Of a stretch of DNA of 64,000 nucleotides, positions 43,768 through 52,706 are shown piece after piece. The stretch spans positions 620,001 to 684,000 of the forward strand of contig NZ_JAEKJB010000008.1 of the NCBI RefSeq assembly GCF_016785095.1, in the 5' to 3' direction. The notes under the pieces were generated by a model. The model did not search any database and was not told where the DNA came from. It worked only from the letters and a program-made list of their open reading frames with translations. This DNA is from Alloalcanivorax marinus (GTDB lineage: Bacteria > Pseudomonadota > Gammaproteobacteria > Pseudomonadales > Alcanivoracaceae). Each line of letters opens with the position of its first letter. The stretch's first letter is position 1. The translations under genes and the position numbers were made by a program.

Positions 43768-45645
43768 TTATTCCAGATAGGTGTAGCCGGCCAGGCCGTC
43801 ACGGATCTCGCCCAGGAATCGCTGGCGCTCGTCGTCGCGAAGCTGGGACTGATGGCAGCGCTCTTCCAGGGTGCCGAGCAACCGTTCCGGATCGAAGTTC
43901 ACGTAACGCAGAACCGAACTGACGGTGTCGCCTTGAATGGCATGGGTCAGCTCGATGCCCCCCTGGTCGTTGAGGTTCACGTCCACGGAATCCGTGTCGC
44001 CGAACAGGTTATGCATGTCGCCGAGAATTTCCTGGTAGGCACCGACCATGAAGATCGCCAGGTGGCCGTTGAGGGTTTCCGGCAGCGGCAGGCTGGCCTC
44101 CACGCCCTCGCCGTCCACGTACTGATCAATACGGCCGTCGGAATCACAGGTGATGTCCTGCAGCACGCCGCGACGGCTGGCGGGCTGGTCCAGGCCGGAC
44201 AGCGGCAGCACCGGGAACACCTGATCGATGCCCCACACATCCGGCACCGACTGGAACACGGAGAAATTGACGAACAGTTTGTCGGCGAGCAGCTCGTTGA
44301 GGCGATCGAGCAGTTCGCGCTGCTGACGGCGACGCGGATCGAGTCGCCCGCGCAGCGCCAGCAGGCCATTCATGTAAAGCTGCTCACCGACGGCGCGGCC
44401 ACGGATATCCAGCTCGCCATTGAGATAGCGCCGGTGCAGGTCCTGCCAGGCGCCCAGCAGCTCCGGATGAATCTCCAGCAAATTGACGCCGCCGCCTTCC
44501 AGCAGACGGTTCAACCGCCACAGCTCGTGCAGCTCCACGCAATCGTCATCGCCGGGCGCCGCCACCGACACCGGCGCCTGGCGTTCCTCGTCGGTGATAT
44601 TGAGCAGCAGCACCGCGTGGTGAGCGGTGAGCGCGCGCCCGGATTCGGAGATCAGATGCGGCTCGGGCAGACCGTGGCGCGCGCATTGTTCGGACAGCGT
44701 CTGAACGATGTGCCAGGCATAGTCCGCCAGGTTGTAGTTCATGGAGCAGTAGGAACGCGAGTGGGTACCTTCGTAATCCACCCCCAGACCGCCGCCCACG
44801 TCCACCGTGTCCAAAGCCGCGCCCAGGCCGCGCAGCTCGGTGTAATAGCGGGCAGCCTCACGCATGCCCGCCTTGATGTCCTGGATGTTGGCGATCTGCG
44901 AGCCGAGATGGAAGTGCAGCATGCGCAGGCAATCCAGCTTGCCGGCCCGGCGACAGTGCTCCACCGCCTCGATCAGTTGTGGCGCGCTCAGGCCAAACTT
45001 GGATTTCTCGCCGCCGGTGTTCTGCCAGTTGCCCTTGCCGATGCTCATCAGCCGCACGCGCAGGCCGATGCGCGGCGCCACTTCCAGGGCCGCCGCCTCG
45101 CTCAGCAGCATGGGCAGCTCGGACAGTTTCTCCACCACGATCTGCACCTGCAGCCCAAGCTTCTCGCCCATCAACGCCAGGCGCAGGTACTCGCGGTCCT
45201 TGTAACCATTGCAAACCACGGTGTCGCCCGGGTTGGACAGTGCCAGTACCGCCAGCAACTCGGGCTTGGAGCCGGCCTCCAGGCCAATGCGCTCACCTTC
45301 ATCCCGGGCGCGCAGGATCTCGTGCACCACCCGGCGCTGCTGGTTTACCTTGATCGGGTAGACCGGGGTGTAATGCCCCCCGTAACCCTGGGCCTGGATG
45401 GCGTCGCGGAAGGCTCCGGAGAGGCGCCGTACCCGGTCGCGCAGAATGCCTGAGAAACGGGCCAGCACCGGAGTACGCAGGCCGGCGGCGCGGCACGCCG
45501 CCAGTACCGCTTCCAGGGTGGCCTCACCGCCGACCTCGCCTTTCGGCCGCACCCGCAGGTGGCCATCCGCGCCGATCCGGAAATAGCCATCGCCCCAGCG
45601 ATCCACGTTATAGATGGCATCGAACGGGGTGGGCGTGTCGGTCAT
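43768..45645 (-). CDS. speA: Biosynthetic arginine decarboxylase
   Basis: PLP enzyme of 625 residues that converts arginine to agmatine, the first step of one putrescine route. It begins TPFDAIYNVDRWGDGYF. The PLP lysine lies in YPIKVNQQRR (about 97-106), and the GLGVDYEGT glycine loop and the domain-2 motif near SVDVNLNDQGGIELTH (about 567-582) follow. I start it at 45645; an in-frame ATG at 45711 adds 22 unconserved residues. It is divergent from speE, consistent with joint polyamine synthesis. Confidence 0.95.
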   Translation of the reverse strand: MTDTPTPFDAIYNVDRWGDGYFRIGADGHLRVRPKGEVGGEATLEAVLAACRAAGLRTPVLARFSGILRDRVRRLSGAFRDAIQAQGYGGHYTPVYPIKVNQQRRVVHEILRARDEGERIGLEAGSKPELLAVLALSNPGDTVVCNGYKDREYLRLALMGEKLGLQVQIVVEKLSELPMLLSEAAALEVAPRIGLRVRLMSIGKGNWQNTGGEKSKFGLSAPQLIEAVEHCRRAGKLDCLRMLHFHLGSQIANIQDIKAGMREAARYYTELRGLGAALDTVDVGGGLGVDYEGTHSRSYCSMNYNLADYAWHIVQTLSEQCARHGLPEPHLISESGRALTAHHAVLLLNITDEERQAPVSVAAPGDDDCVELHELWRLNRLLEGGGVNLLEIHPELLGAWQDLHRRYLNGELDIRGRAVGEQLYMNGLLALRGRLDPRRRQQRELLDRLNELLADKLFVNFSVFQSVPDVWGIDQVFPVLPLSGLDQPASRRGVLQDITCDSDGRIDQYVDGEGVEASLPLPETLNGHLAIFMVGAYQEILGDMHNLFGDTDSVDVNLNDQGGIELTHAIQGDTVSSVLRYVNFDPERLLGTLEERCHQSQLRDDERQRFLGEIRDGLAGYTYLE

Positions 45646-45778
45646 GGTCGCTTCCTTCAAGGGCGGCGGTGGTATTGGCGGTGTTGTTGCGGGCATTATG
45701 CCTGCACGCACGGTGGCAAATCATCCATGCCACCGTACAATGCCGACCCTGTTTCCCTTCACGCTGTGGATTCCCGTT

Positions 45779-46645
45779 ATGGCTACCCAAGACGACAACT
45801 GGTTCATCGAGCATTTCGACTCCGCCGGCACCGCCTTCGGCCTGCGTCTCAAGCGCAAGCTCGAAGAGGCGAAGACGCCCTACCAGCACATCGAGATGTG
45901 GGACACCGAGACCTTCGGCTACCTGATGACCATCGACGGGGCCACCATGCTCACCACCCGGGACAACTTTCTCTACCACGAGATGATGGCTCACCCGGCC
46001 CTGTTCAGCCACGCCGGCGCCACCAGCGTGCTGATCATCGGTGGCGGTGATTGCGGCACCCTGCGCGAGGTATTGCGCCACGACGGCGTGGCCAAGGCGA
46101 TCCAGATCGACATCGACGAACAGGTGACCCGCTTCTCCGAGAAATATTTCCCGGAGCTGTGCGAGTCCAATGACGACCCGCGCGCCGAGCTGCGCTTCGA
46201 GGACGGCGTCAAGTTCATGCAGGAGTGCGAGGAAGGCCGCTTCGACGTGATCATCGTCGATTCCACCGACCCGGTGGGCCCGGCGGAGGGGCTGTTCAAG
46301 GCGGAGTTCTTCCAGCACTGCCATCGTGCCCTGGCCGAGGGCGGCGTGCTGGTGCAGCAATCCGAATCACCGCTGCTGCACAGCGACACCATCATCCGCG
46401 ACCTGCACGCCAACATGCGCGAGGCCGGCTTCAGCCACACCCGCACCCTGCCGTTCCCGCAACCGGTCTACCCCAGCGGCTGGTGGAGCTGCACCCTGGC
46501 GGGCAAGAACCATGACGTGGGCGGGTTCCGCCAGAGCGACGCCACCGGCAAGGGCTTCGCCACCAAGTATTACAGCGCCGACATCCACAAGGCGGCGCTG
46601 GTTCTACCACCGTTCATGCAGGATGCCCTGTCGGATCTCGACTGA
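45779..46645 (+). CDS. speE: Polyamine aminopropyltransferase (spermidine synthase)
   Basis: A 288-residue enzyme that transfers an aminopropyl group from decarboxylated S-adenosylmethionine to putrescine. Motifs are YHEMMAHPAL (about 65-74), the cofactor-binding GGGDCGTLREVLRH (about 87-100) and the catalytic Asp in DSTDPVGPAEGLF (about 162-174), followed by GWWSC. I start it at 45779, giving the standard N-terminus. It is divergent from speA with about 130 bases between. Confidence 0.95.
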   Translation: MATQDDNWFIEHFDSAGTAFGLRLKRKLEEAKTPYQHIEMWDTETFGYLMTIDGATMLTTRDNFLYHEMMAHPALFSHAGATSVLIIGGGDCGTLREVLRHDGVAKAIQIDIDEQVTRFSEKYFPELCESNDDPRAELRFEDGVKFMQECEEGRFDVIIVDSTDPVGPAEGLFKAEFFQHCHRALAEGGVLVQQSESPLLHSDTIIRDLHANMREAGFSHTRTLPFPQPVYPSGWWSCTLAGKNHDVGGFRQSDATGKGFATKYYSADIHKAALVLPPFMQDALSDLD

Positions 46646-46656
46646 GGTGGAAAGAT

Positions 46657-46722
46657 ATCGCGGCTGAAGCCGCTCCCGCCGCGTTCCGGTGGCGTTCGTG
46701 CCAAAACCCACGGTAGGAGCGG
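46657..46722. repeat. REP-like unit (copy C, diverged)
   Basis: ATCGCGGCTGAAGCCGCTCC (46657-46676) followed by GTAGGAGCGG (46713-46722), the same family as the other REP-like copies but with an incomplete second arm. It sits between the speE stop and the convergent isomerase gene. Confidence 0.68.
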
Positions 46723-46723
46723 C

Positions 46724-47320
46724 TCACACCGGCTCGCCGTTCAGATGCGCTTCGACGAAATCCAGCCGGTCCTGGCCGAAATACATTTCCTCCTCCACGA
46801 AGAAGGTGGGCGCGCCGAACACGCCGCGCGTCACCGCCTCCTCGGTGGTGGCCTTAAGCGCCTCCTTCACCTCGACGTCCTGGGCCCGGGCCGCCCAGTA
46901 CTCCGCGTCCAGGCCGGCCTCGGCCAGGGTCGCCGCCAGTGCCGCCGGGTCGGCCAGATCCCGCTCGCGGCGCCACATCCCCTCGAACAGGGCGCTCAGC
47001 ATGCCGTCCCGGTGTTCCGTGTCGAGCGCCGCCGTGGCCAGCCGCATGCTCATCAGCGTATTGACCGGAAAGTGCGGATTCATGGTCAGGGTGACGCCGT
47101 AGCGGCGCGCGAAGCGCTGCATGTCATGGTGTGTATAACGGCCCTTGGCCGGTACCGCCGCCGGCGACGCGTTGCCCGTGGCCTTGAAAACACCGCCCAG
47201 CAGCATCGGCCGGTAGCGGATCACGGCGCCGGTGCGCTCGGCGAGCGCCGGCAGTTGCGTCCAGGCCAGGTAGGAGGCGGGGCTGCCCACGTCGAAGAAG
47301 AATTCCAGGGTCTCGGTCAT
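46724..47320 (-). CDS. DsbA-fold isomerase, 2-hydroxychromene-2-carboxylate isomerase family
   Basis: A 198-residue kappa-class glutathione-transferase-like protein. It opens with FFFDVGSPASYLAW (about 7-20), where Ser replaces the active Cys of DsbA, as in NahD-type isomerases. RYRPMLLGGVF (about 35-45) and the C-terminal GVFGAPTFFVEEEMYFGQDRL stretch (about 165-185) are conserved. NahD isomerases act in naphthalene degradation, but no other aromatic-ring genes are nearby, so the substrate is unclear. The next gene upstream is an SDR. Confidence 0.87.
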   Translation of the reverse strand: MTETLEFFFDVGSPASYLAWTQLPALAERTGAVIRYRPMLLGGVFKATGNASPAAVPAKGRYTHHDMQRFARRYGVTLTMNPHFPVNTLMSMRLATAALDTEHRDGMLSALFEGMWRRERDLADPAALAATLAEAGLDAEYWAARAQDVEVKEALKATTEEAVTRGVFGAPTFFVEEEMYFGQDRLDFVEAHLNGEPV

Positions 47321-47343
47321 GATCGGGCCTCGTATCGGCGGGG

Positions 47344-48069
47344 TCAGAAGGTTTCCATCCAGGGCCGCAGATCCAGCTCATGGGTCCAGGCGTCCCGGGG
47401 CTGGCAATGCAGCATCCAGTACTGGTCGGCGATGTGTTCCGGATCAAGGATGCCGTCGCGGTCCTTGAGGGCGTAGCGGTCGGGAAAGTTGTCGCGGATA
47501 AAAGCGGTGTCGATGGCGCCGTCGATCACCGGATGGGCCACATGAATGCCTTCCGGCCCCAGCTCCCGGGCCAGGCTCTGGGCCAGCGCCCGCAACGCGA
47601 ACTTGGCGCCGGCGAAGGCGCTGAAACCGGCGCCGCCGCGCAGGGAAGCGGTGGCCCCGGTGAAAATCAGCGTTCCCTTTTGCCGGGGCACCATCACCCG
47701 GGCCGCCTCCCGACCGGCCAGAAAGCCGGCGAAGGCGGCCATCTCCCAAACCTTGCGGTAGACCCGGGCGGTGGTATCGCGGATGGGAAAATTCACGTTG
47801 GCGCCAATATTGAACACCACCGCCTCCAGGGGCCCCACCTCCTCTTCCACGGTATCGAACAGGGTTACCATCGCCTGCTCGTCCCGGGCATCGCACCCGA
47901 AGGCCCGGGCGCGCCCGCCGTCGCTCTCGATCCGCTCCACCAACGGCCTCAGCGCCGCCTCGCGGCGACGGGTGACACAGGCGGTGTAGCCCTCCCGGGC
48001 AAAGCGGCGGGCAATGGCGCCACCGGTGGCATCACCGGCACCGATCACCAGCATGGCGGCCTGGCTCAT
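47344..48069 (-). CDS. SDR-family protein with Phe in place of the catalytic Tyr
   Basis: A 241-residue Rossmann protein of the SDR superfamily with VIGAGDATGGAIARRF (about 8-23) and an FNIGAN equivalent of NNAG (about 85-90). The usual YxxxK is FAGAK (about 155-159), so the proton-donating Tyr is missing while the Lys is kept; the Ser-equivalent lies in TGATASL. I start it at 48069. It probably still binds NAD(P) but may catalyse another reaction. It diverges from an HxlR regulator with about 100 bases between. Confidence 0.84.
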   Translation of the reverse strand: MSQAAMLVIGAGDATGGAIARRFAREGYTACVTRRREAALRPLVERIESDGGRARAFGCDARDEQAMVTLFDTVEEEVGPLEAVVFNIGANVNFPIRDTTARVYRKVWEMAAFAGFLAGREAARVMVPRQKGTLIFTGATASLRGGAGFSAFAGAKFALRALAQSLARELGPEGIHVAHPVIDGAIDTAFIRDNFPDRYALKDRDGILDPEHIADQYWMLHCQPRDAWTHELDLRPWMETF

Positions 48070-48169
48070 GGTGTTGTCCTCACGGTTGTTTTGGCACCGG
48101 ATAGTGGGTTCTTTTTCAGAACCTGTCAATTCGCTAAACTGGGCACCCCTATTCGAGGCTGGAGGCCAC

Positions 48170-48712
48170 GTGCGCTGGCAAGACCTGGACCAAGAACCCT
48201 GCTCCCTGGCCCGCGCCCTGGCCGTAATCGGCGACCGCTGGACACTGATGGTGCTACGCGATTGCTTTCTGGGGGTGCGCCGTTTCGACCATTTTCAGGA
48301 ACGCCTGGGCGTGACCCGCCATGTGCTCAGCGATCGGCTGCGCAAGCTGGTCCACCAGGGCGTGCTGGAAAAGGCCGCCTATCAAGAGCGTCCCCGTCGC
48401 GAGGAATACCGGCTTACCGACATGGGGCGGGCGCTACACCCGGTCATCGTGCACCTGGTACAGTGGGGTGATCGCTATCTGGCGGACGAACGCGGCGCAC
48501 CGCTGCTCCATGAGCACCGGACGTGCGGACACCGCCTGGAAGCCAGGCTGACCTGCGGCGCATGCGGCGAACCGGTCGCCCCCCGCGACGTTCGCGTGCG
48601 TCAGAACCCGGCGTTCACGGACACCCTATTGCCCGCGCCGGAAACCGGCGGAGGCGCTAACCGCCCACCATCACCGCCAGAGCGCAAGCCACCACGCCAA
48701 GAATCAGAATAA
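48170..48712 (+). CDS. HxlR-type winged-helix transcriptional regulator
   Basis: A 180-residue regulator. The HxlR domain spans about 10-100, with VIGDRWTLMVLRDCFLGVRRF (about 19-39), the SDRLRKLVHQGVLEK recognition region (about 54-68) and EYRLTDMGRAL. The C-terminal part has paired CGH/CGAC cysteines (about 121-133). The start is a GTG at 48170, with GGAGGC 4-9 bases upstream. It is divergent from the SDR/isomerase pair and probably regulates it. Confidence 0.88.
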   Translation: MRWQDLDQEPCSLARALAVIGDRWTLMVLRDCFLGVRRFDHFQERLGVTRHVLSDRLRKLVHQGVLEKAAYQERPRREEYRLTDMGRALHPVIVHLVQWGDRYLADERGAPLLHEHRTCGHRLEARLTCGACGEPVAPRDVRVRQNPAFTDTLLPAPETGGGANRPPSPPERKPPRQESE

Positions 48713-48773
48713 GCACGACGCGACGTCCCACCGTATTCCAATCCACCAACGCCAATTCCTTGAAAAGGCTCAT
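48657..48773 (-). CDS. Putative 38-residue membrane peptide
   Basis: A short frame starting MSLFKELALVDWNTV with one strongly hydrophobic helix (about 19-37). A GGGGGG tract lies 7-8 bases upstream of the ATG. It overlaps the end of the convergent HxlR gene by 56 bases, which lowers the likelihood. No family recognised. Confidence 0.38.
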   Translation of the reverse strand: MSLFKELALVDWNTVGRRVVLILILGVVACALAVMVGG

Positions 48774-48919
48774 TTTGGGTCCCCCCCGGGATCTCTTACT
48801 CATTTTTTGCACAACCAAAATGTGACACATATCACACTTTGATCCTGCGCCGGAGGGGCGGGCCACGCAATACGGCGAAGGCGTGACGGGGACGTGAAGA
48901 GCGGTACGTATATTTACGG

Positions 48920-49834
48920 TCAGGCTTGCAGCGCCTGCTGCTCGGCGAGCATCGCCATGACCCGCTGGCGCAACCAGGAATGCCCGGGATCGGCACTCTG
49001 GTCGCGGTGCCAGTACAAGTGCAATTCAAGGCCCGGAACGTCGGCGGGCAATGGCTCCAGGTGGCTGCCCGGCGGCGCCAGCAGCCGCGCCAGCAGGCCG
49101 GGAAGCGTCAGTAAAAGGTCTGACCCCATTACCGTGGCCAGCGCGGCCATGTGATGCTGGCAACGTAACCGTATGTTGCGGCGATAACCGAGCCGGGAAA
49201 GGCCGAAATCCTCCATCCCCGGACCTTCCCGCCGCGATGAAACCAGCACGTGCTGGGCGGCCAGATAAGCCGGCAAATCAAGTCGCCCGGCCAGCGGATG
49301 ACCAGGGCGCATGAGTACCACCAGCGGGCCGCTGACCACCGGCCGATGCTCAACGGATTCCGGCAGCGGCAGCAGAACATCGGCGGCCAGGTCCAGACGA
49401 CCACTGGCCAGTTCGGTGGCCAGTTGCCGGCGAGGCACCGTCATCGACTGCAGCTTGACCCCCGGAGCCTCATCCACCAGCCCGGCGATCAGCGGCGGCA
49501 ACAGGCACCCCTCCAGACCGTCGCGCAACCCCAGCACGAAGGTGCGTTCCGCCTCCGCCACGTCGAAACCACCTTCGTCGCTGAGGCAGCGCTGCAGGCC
49601 GCCCAACGCGTGGCGCACCGGCGTGACCATGGCGCGGGCCCGGCTGGTGGGCACCATGCGCGCGCCCTGGCGCACGAAAAGCGGGTCCTGGAGCCGCTCT
49701 CGCAGCCGGCCAAGCGCATGGCTCACCGCCGGCTGGGTAAGGTTGAGCACCCGCGCCGCCCGGGTCAGGGAGCCTTCCGTATAGATGGCGTCGAAGACCA
49801 CGAACAGGTTCAGGTCAAAGCGCGATACATGCAT
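48920..49834 (-). CDS. LysR-family transcriptional regulator (NahR/NodD-like)
   Basis: A 304-residue regulator starting RFDLNLFVVFDAIYTEGSL with the HTH AARVLNLTQPAVSHALGRLR (about 26-45), the N-terminus typical of the NodD/NahR/LeuO branch. The effector domain (about 90-300) is intact. It is divergent from the histidine phosphatase and SDR genes, with about 90 bases between, and may control them. Confidence 0.9.
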   Translation of the reverse strand: MHVSRFDLNLFVVFDAIYTEGSLTRAARVLNLTQPAVSHALGRLRERLQDPLFVRQGARMVPTSRARAMVTPVRHALGGLQRCLSDEGGFDVAEAERTFVLGLRDGLEGCLLPPLIAGLVDEAPGVKLQSMTVPRRQLATELASGRLDLAADVLLPLPESVEHRPVVSGPLVVLMRPGHPLAGRLDLPAYLAAQHVLVSSRREGPGMEDFGLSRLGYRRNIRLRCQHHMAALATVMGSDLLLTLPGLLARLLAPPGSHLEPLPADVPGLELHLYWHRDQSADPGHSWLRQRVMAMLAEQQALQA

Positions 49835-49922
49835 CCGATTTATCCGCGATTATTTTCAAGATTCATTCGATTTATTCAAAACCGCTCCCTAGCATGAGGT
49901 CAAGCAGTGTGCAGGAGCTCTC

Positions 49923-50600
49923 ATGCCCGTCATTTACCTGATACGTCACGGCCAGGCCAGCTTCGGCGCCGCGAATTACGATGCCCTGTCCGACCATGGC
50001 TGGGAACAGAGCCGGGTGCTGGGCCGGCATCTGCGTGAACAGAACCTGGGCGCCCCCCGGGTGCTGTGCGGCGCCATGCAGCGCCACCGGGAAACCGCCG
50101 AGGCGGCCTTGCAGGCCCTTGGCCTGCCGACGGAATGGCACACCGACGCCGGCTTCAACGAGTATGATCACCAGAGCCTGATGCGGGTGCACTGGCCGGA
50201 ATCCCAGGACCGCGCCCTCCTGGCCCGCTGGATGAGCGAACAGCCGCAACCCCGCCGCGCCTTCCAGGCCCGCTTCGAGGAAGCCCTGAGACGCTGGCAG
50301 CGCGGCGAGGACGACTACCCGGAAAGCTGGCCGGCGTTCCGCGAACGGGTGCTGGCCTCGCTATACAGCCTGGCCAACGGCCTGGAAAGTGGCGACAGCG
50401 CCCTGGTATTCACTTCCGGCGGCGCCATCAGCGTGGCCATCCAGCACCTGCTGGAACTGGACGAAGAGGCGTTGATCACCTTCAATCGGGGTTTGGTGAA
50501 CACCAGTGTCACCCGGCTGCTGGTGAACACCGGGCGCCTGCGCCTGGCGACCCTCAATGAGCATTTACACCTGAGCGGAGATTTGCTCACCTATCGGTAA
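49923..50600 (+). CDS. Histidine phosphatase (phosphoglycerate mutase) family protein
   Basis: A 225-residue phosphatase-fold protein. The phosphohistidine motif YLIRHGQASFG (about 5-15) is at the N-terminus, the second Arg lies in CGAMQRHRETAEAAL (about 54-68), and the family Glu is in DAGFNEYDH (about 77-85). The second catalytic His expected near FTSGGAI (about 161) is not evident, so activity is uncertain. It is 22 bases upstream of an SDR gene. Confidence 0.85.
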   Translation: MPVIYLIRHGQASFGAANYDALSDHGWEQSRVLGRHLREQNLGAPRVLCGAMQRHRETAEAALQALGLPTEWHTDAGFNEYDHQSLMRVHWPESQDRALLARWMSEQPQPRRAFQARFEEALRRWQRGEDDYPESWPAFRERVLASLYSLANGLESGDSALVFTSGGAISVAIQHLLELDEEALITFNRGLVNTSVTRLLVNTGRLRLATLNEHLHLSGDLLTYR

Positions 50601-50622
50601 TCGCCGCGCCAAGGAATCGCCC

Positions 50623-51375
50623 ATGACCACCCGCAACAACATCCTGATTACCGGTGCCAGCTCCGGCCTGGGCGCCGGCATGGCCCGGCTGTTCGCCGCC
50701 CAGGGCCGTAACCTGGCGCTGTGCGCCCGGCGGCTGGACCGCCTGGAAGCCTTGAAAGCCGAATTGGAAAGCATCAATCCGTCGATCTCCGTGCGTATCA
50801 AGCCACTGGACGTGAACGACTACGACCAGGTATTCCAGGTGTTTCATGACTTCCAGGAAGAAATGGGTCAACTGGACCGCATCATCGTCAACGCGGGCCT
50901 GGGCAAGGGGCAGCCACTGGGCACCGGCGCCTTCCACGCCAACCGCCAGACCGCCGAGACCAATTTCGTGGCCGCCCTGGCGCAGTGCGAGGCGGCCATG
51001 GAGATTTTCCGCGCCCAGAACGCCGGCCATCTGGTGGTGATGTCCTCGATGAGCGCCATGCGCGGCATGCGCAAGAACATCAACACCTACGCGGCCACCA
51101 AGGCCGGGGTCGCCAGCCTGGCGGAAGGGTTGCGCATGGAGATGCTGGGCAAACCGATCAGAATCAGCACCATCTATCCCGGCTATATCCGCTCGGAGAT
51201 CAACGAGAAAGTGGAGAAAGCGCCGTTCATGGTCGATACGGAAACCGGCTGCAAGGCCCTGGTGGCGGCCATCGACAGGGAGCCCGCCAAGGCCTGCGTG
51301 CCGTCCTGGCCCTGGGCGCCCCTGGGGTTGGCGATGCGCATTCTGCCTCTGTCCATGGTGCGCCGGCTGACCTGA
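50623..51375 (+). CDS. Short-chain dehydrogenase/reductase
   Basis: A 250-residue classical SDR with TGASSGLGAGMARLF (about 9-23), the NAG motif (about 90-92), Ser in MSSMSAMRG (about 141-149), and YAATK (about 156-160). It belongs to the SDR group with a C-terminal helix ending MRILPLSMVRRL. It shares a transcript with the histidine phosphatase by spacing. Substrate unknown. Confidence 0.89.
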   Translation: MTTRNNILITGASSGLGAGMARLFAAQGRNLALCARRLDRLEALKAELESINPSISVRIKPLDVNDYDQVFQVFHDFQEEMGQLDRIIVNAGLGKGQPLGTGAFHANRQTAETNFVAALAQCEAAMEIFRAQNAGHLVVMSSMSAMRGMRKNINTYAATKAGVASLAEGLRMEMLGKPIRISTIYPGYIRSEINEKVEKAPFMVDTETGCKALVAAIDREPAKACVPSWPWAPLGLAMRILPLSMVRRLT

Positions 51376-51379
51376 CCGG

Positions 51380-52222
51380 CTACTGCCAGCCCAGCACCGG
51401 CGCCCATTCCCGCCACTCGTCCTCGGCTTCCCTGTATAACTCGAAACGACGCCCGGCGCCGGCCAGGGGGCCGGCCTCGTCGGGGGTGGCGAAGCTGACA
51501 CCGCCGCGCAGCAAATTCTCCAGCGAACTGGCGCGGATGTCGGCGCCACTGAACAAGCCGAAATCCACATCCAACCCGGAACTGTTCCAGAACCGGGAGT
51601 TGGTGCGCACCAGCTTGGCGTAACGCGGTTTGATCACCACTTCGATTTCCACGTGGCGGGCATCCCGGGCCAGCTTGCTTTCGCCGATGGTGCCCACCGG
51701 CAGATCCCGGTAGAACACCTTCCGGCCCTGCTTCAACGAGCCCAGGGTGTCCGCCACCAGGGTCAGCTTGAGGCCGGATTCCGGCTGCTGCTCCGGCGGC
51801 GCCGACAACCCCTTGAAGCGGGTGGCCGGCTCACCGTCGCCGGGTTTCACGGCGATGTACTTGCCTTCCACCAGGGTATCCAGGTTGCGCGCGCCGGCCA
51901 CGCCGATTTCCGGCTCCACGATCCAGAAGCGGCTGTTCTCCCGGGCCAGTTCCCTGGCGTCCTGGTTGAGGCTGGCGTGCACCTCCACCTGCTTGAGATC
52001 GTCACTGAGGCGAATCTCGTCCACCTTACCCACCGGCACGCCCCGATACTTCACCGGCACCCCGGTTTTCAGGCCGCCACCGTTGGCGAAGGTGATCACC
52101 ACCTGGCGATCGCTGCTGAGGAATTCCTGATACAGCAGCCAGCCGGCCAGCACGATACTGATCAAGGGCACCAGCCAGATTGGCGAGGGCCAGCGGCTGC
52201 TACGGGTTTGCACCGTTTCCAT
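51380..52222 (-). CDS. pqiB: Short PqiB/MlaD-type protein with two MCE domains
   Basis: A 280-residue membrane-anchored protein. One N-terminal span (about 18-36) is followed by two MCE domains: about 40-135 with GLKTGVPVKYRGVPVGKV, and about 150-255 with LKQGRKVFYRDLPVGTIG. PqiB of E. coli has three MCE domains and a long C-terminal helix; both the third domain and the helix are absent here. It overlaps the second pqiA gene by 23 bases and would form a lipid-transport path between membranes. No pqiC follows. Confidence 0.88.
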   Translation of the reverse strand: METVQTRSSRWPSPIWLVPLISIVLAGWLLYQEFLSSDRQVVITFANGGGLKTGVPVKYRGVPVGKVDEIRLSDDLKQVEVHASLNQDARELARENSRFWIVEPEIGVAGARNLDTLVEGKYIAVKPGDGEPATRFKGLSAPPEQQPESGLKLTLVADTLGSLKQGRKVFYRDLPVGTIGESKLARDARHVEIEVVIKPRYAKLVRTNSRFWNSSGLDVDFGLFSGADIRASSLENLLRGGVSFATPDEAGPLAGAGRRFELYREAEDEWREWAPVLGWQ

Positions 52223-52706
52223 GGTCGGGGTCCCAGAGTTGCGAAGTGGAAAAAACATGCGCGGACAGCATGGTCAGCACCACCGCCAGCGCGAAGGCGG
52301 TAATACCCGGCTCCGCGCTGGCGGTGGCCAGCTTGCCGAAGCGCATCAACCCGGCGAGCAACGCCACCACGAACACGTCCAGCATCGACCAGCGGCCAAT
52401 CCAGTAAACCAGACGATAAGCACGGATCGCCGCCCGTGGGGACGGGTGCGCCGGCGTGCGCCAGTACACCACCGCCAGCACCAGAATCTTGAGAATCGGG
52501 ATCAGCAGGCTGGCGGTGAACACCACCAACGCCAGCACCGGCATGCCCGACTGCACCAGCCGCACCACGCCATCGGCGATGGTGCCGGACTGCTCGCGGC
52601 CAATGCTCTCGAAGGTCATGATCGGCAACAGATTGGCGGGCACCAGCCAAACCGCGGCGGCGCCAAGCAGGGCCCAGGCGGCCAGCCGTCTAGAGGCGGG
52701 CGGCAT
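52200..52706 (-). CDS. PqiA-domain membrane protein, C-terminal half type
   Basis: A 168-residue protein corresponding to one half of E. coli PqiA. It has about four membrane spans, with ANLLPIMTFESIGREQSGT (about 23-41), and the SLLIPILKILVLAVVYW and GRWSMLDVFVVALLAGLM segments conserved in the family. It lacks the zinc-ribbon present in the first half. The ATG at 52706 lies within the end of the upstream half (17-base overlap), so the two halves are separate but coupled genes. Together they would replace one full-length PqiA. Confidence 0.86.
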   Translation of the reverse strand: MPPASRRLAAWALLGAAAVWLVPANLLPIMTFESIGREQSGTIADGVVRLVQSGMPVLALVVFTASLLIPILKILVLAVVYWRTPAHPSPRAAIRAYRLVYWIGRWSMLDVFVVALLAGLMRFGKLATASAEPGITAFALAVVLTMLSAHVFSTSQLWDPDHGNGANP

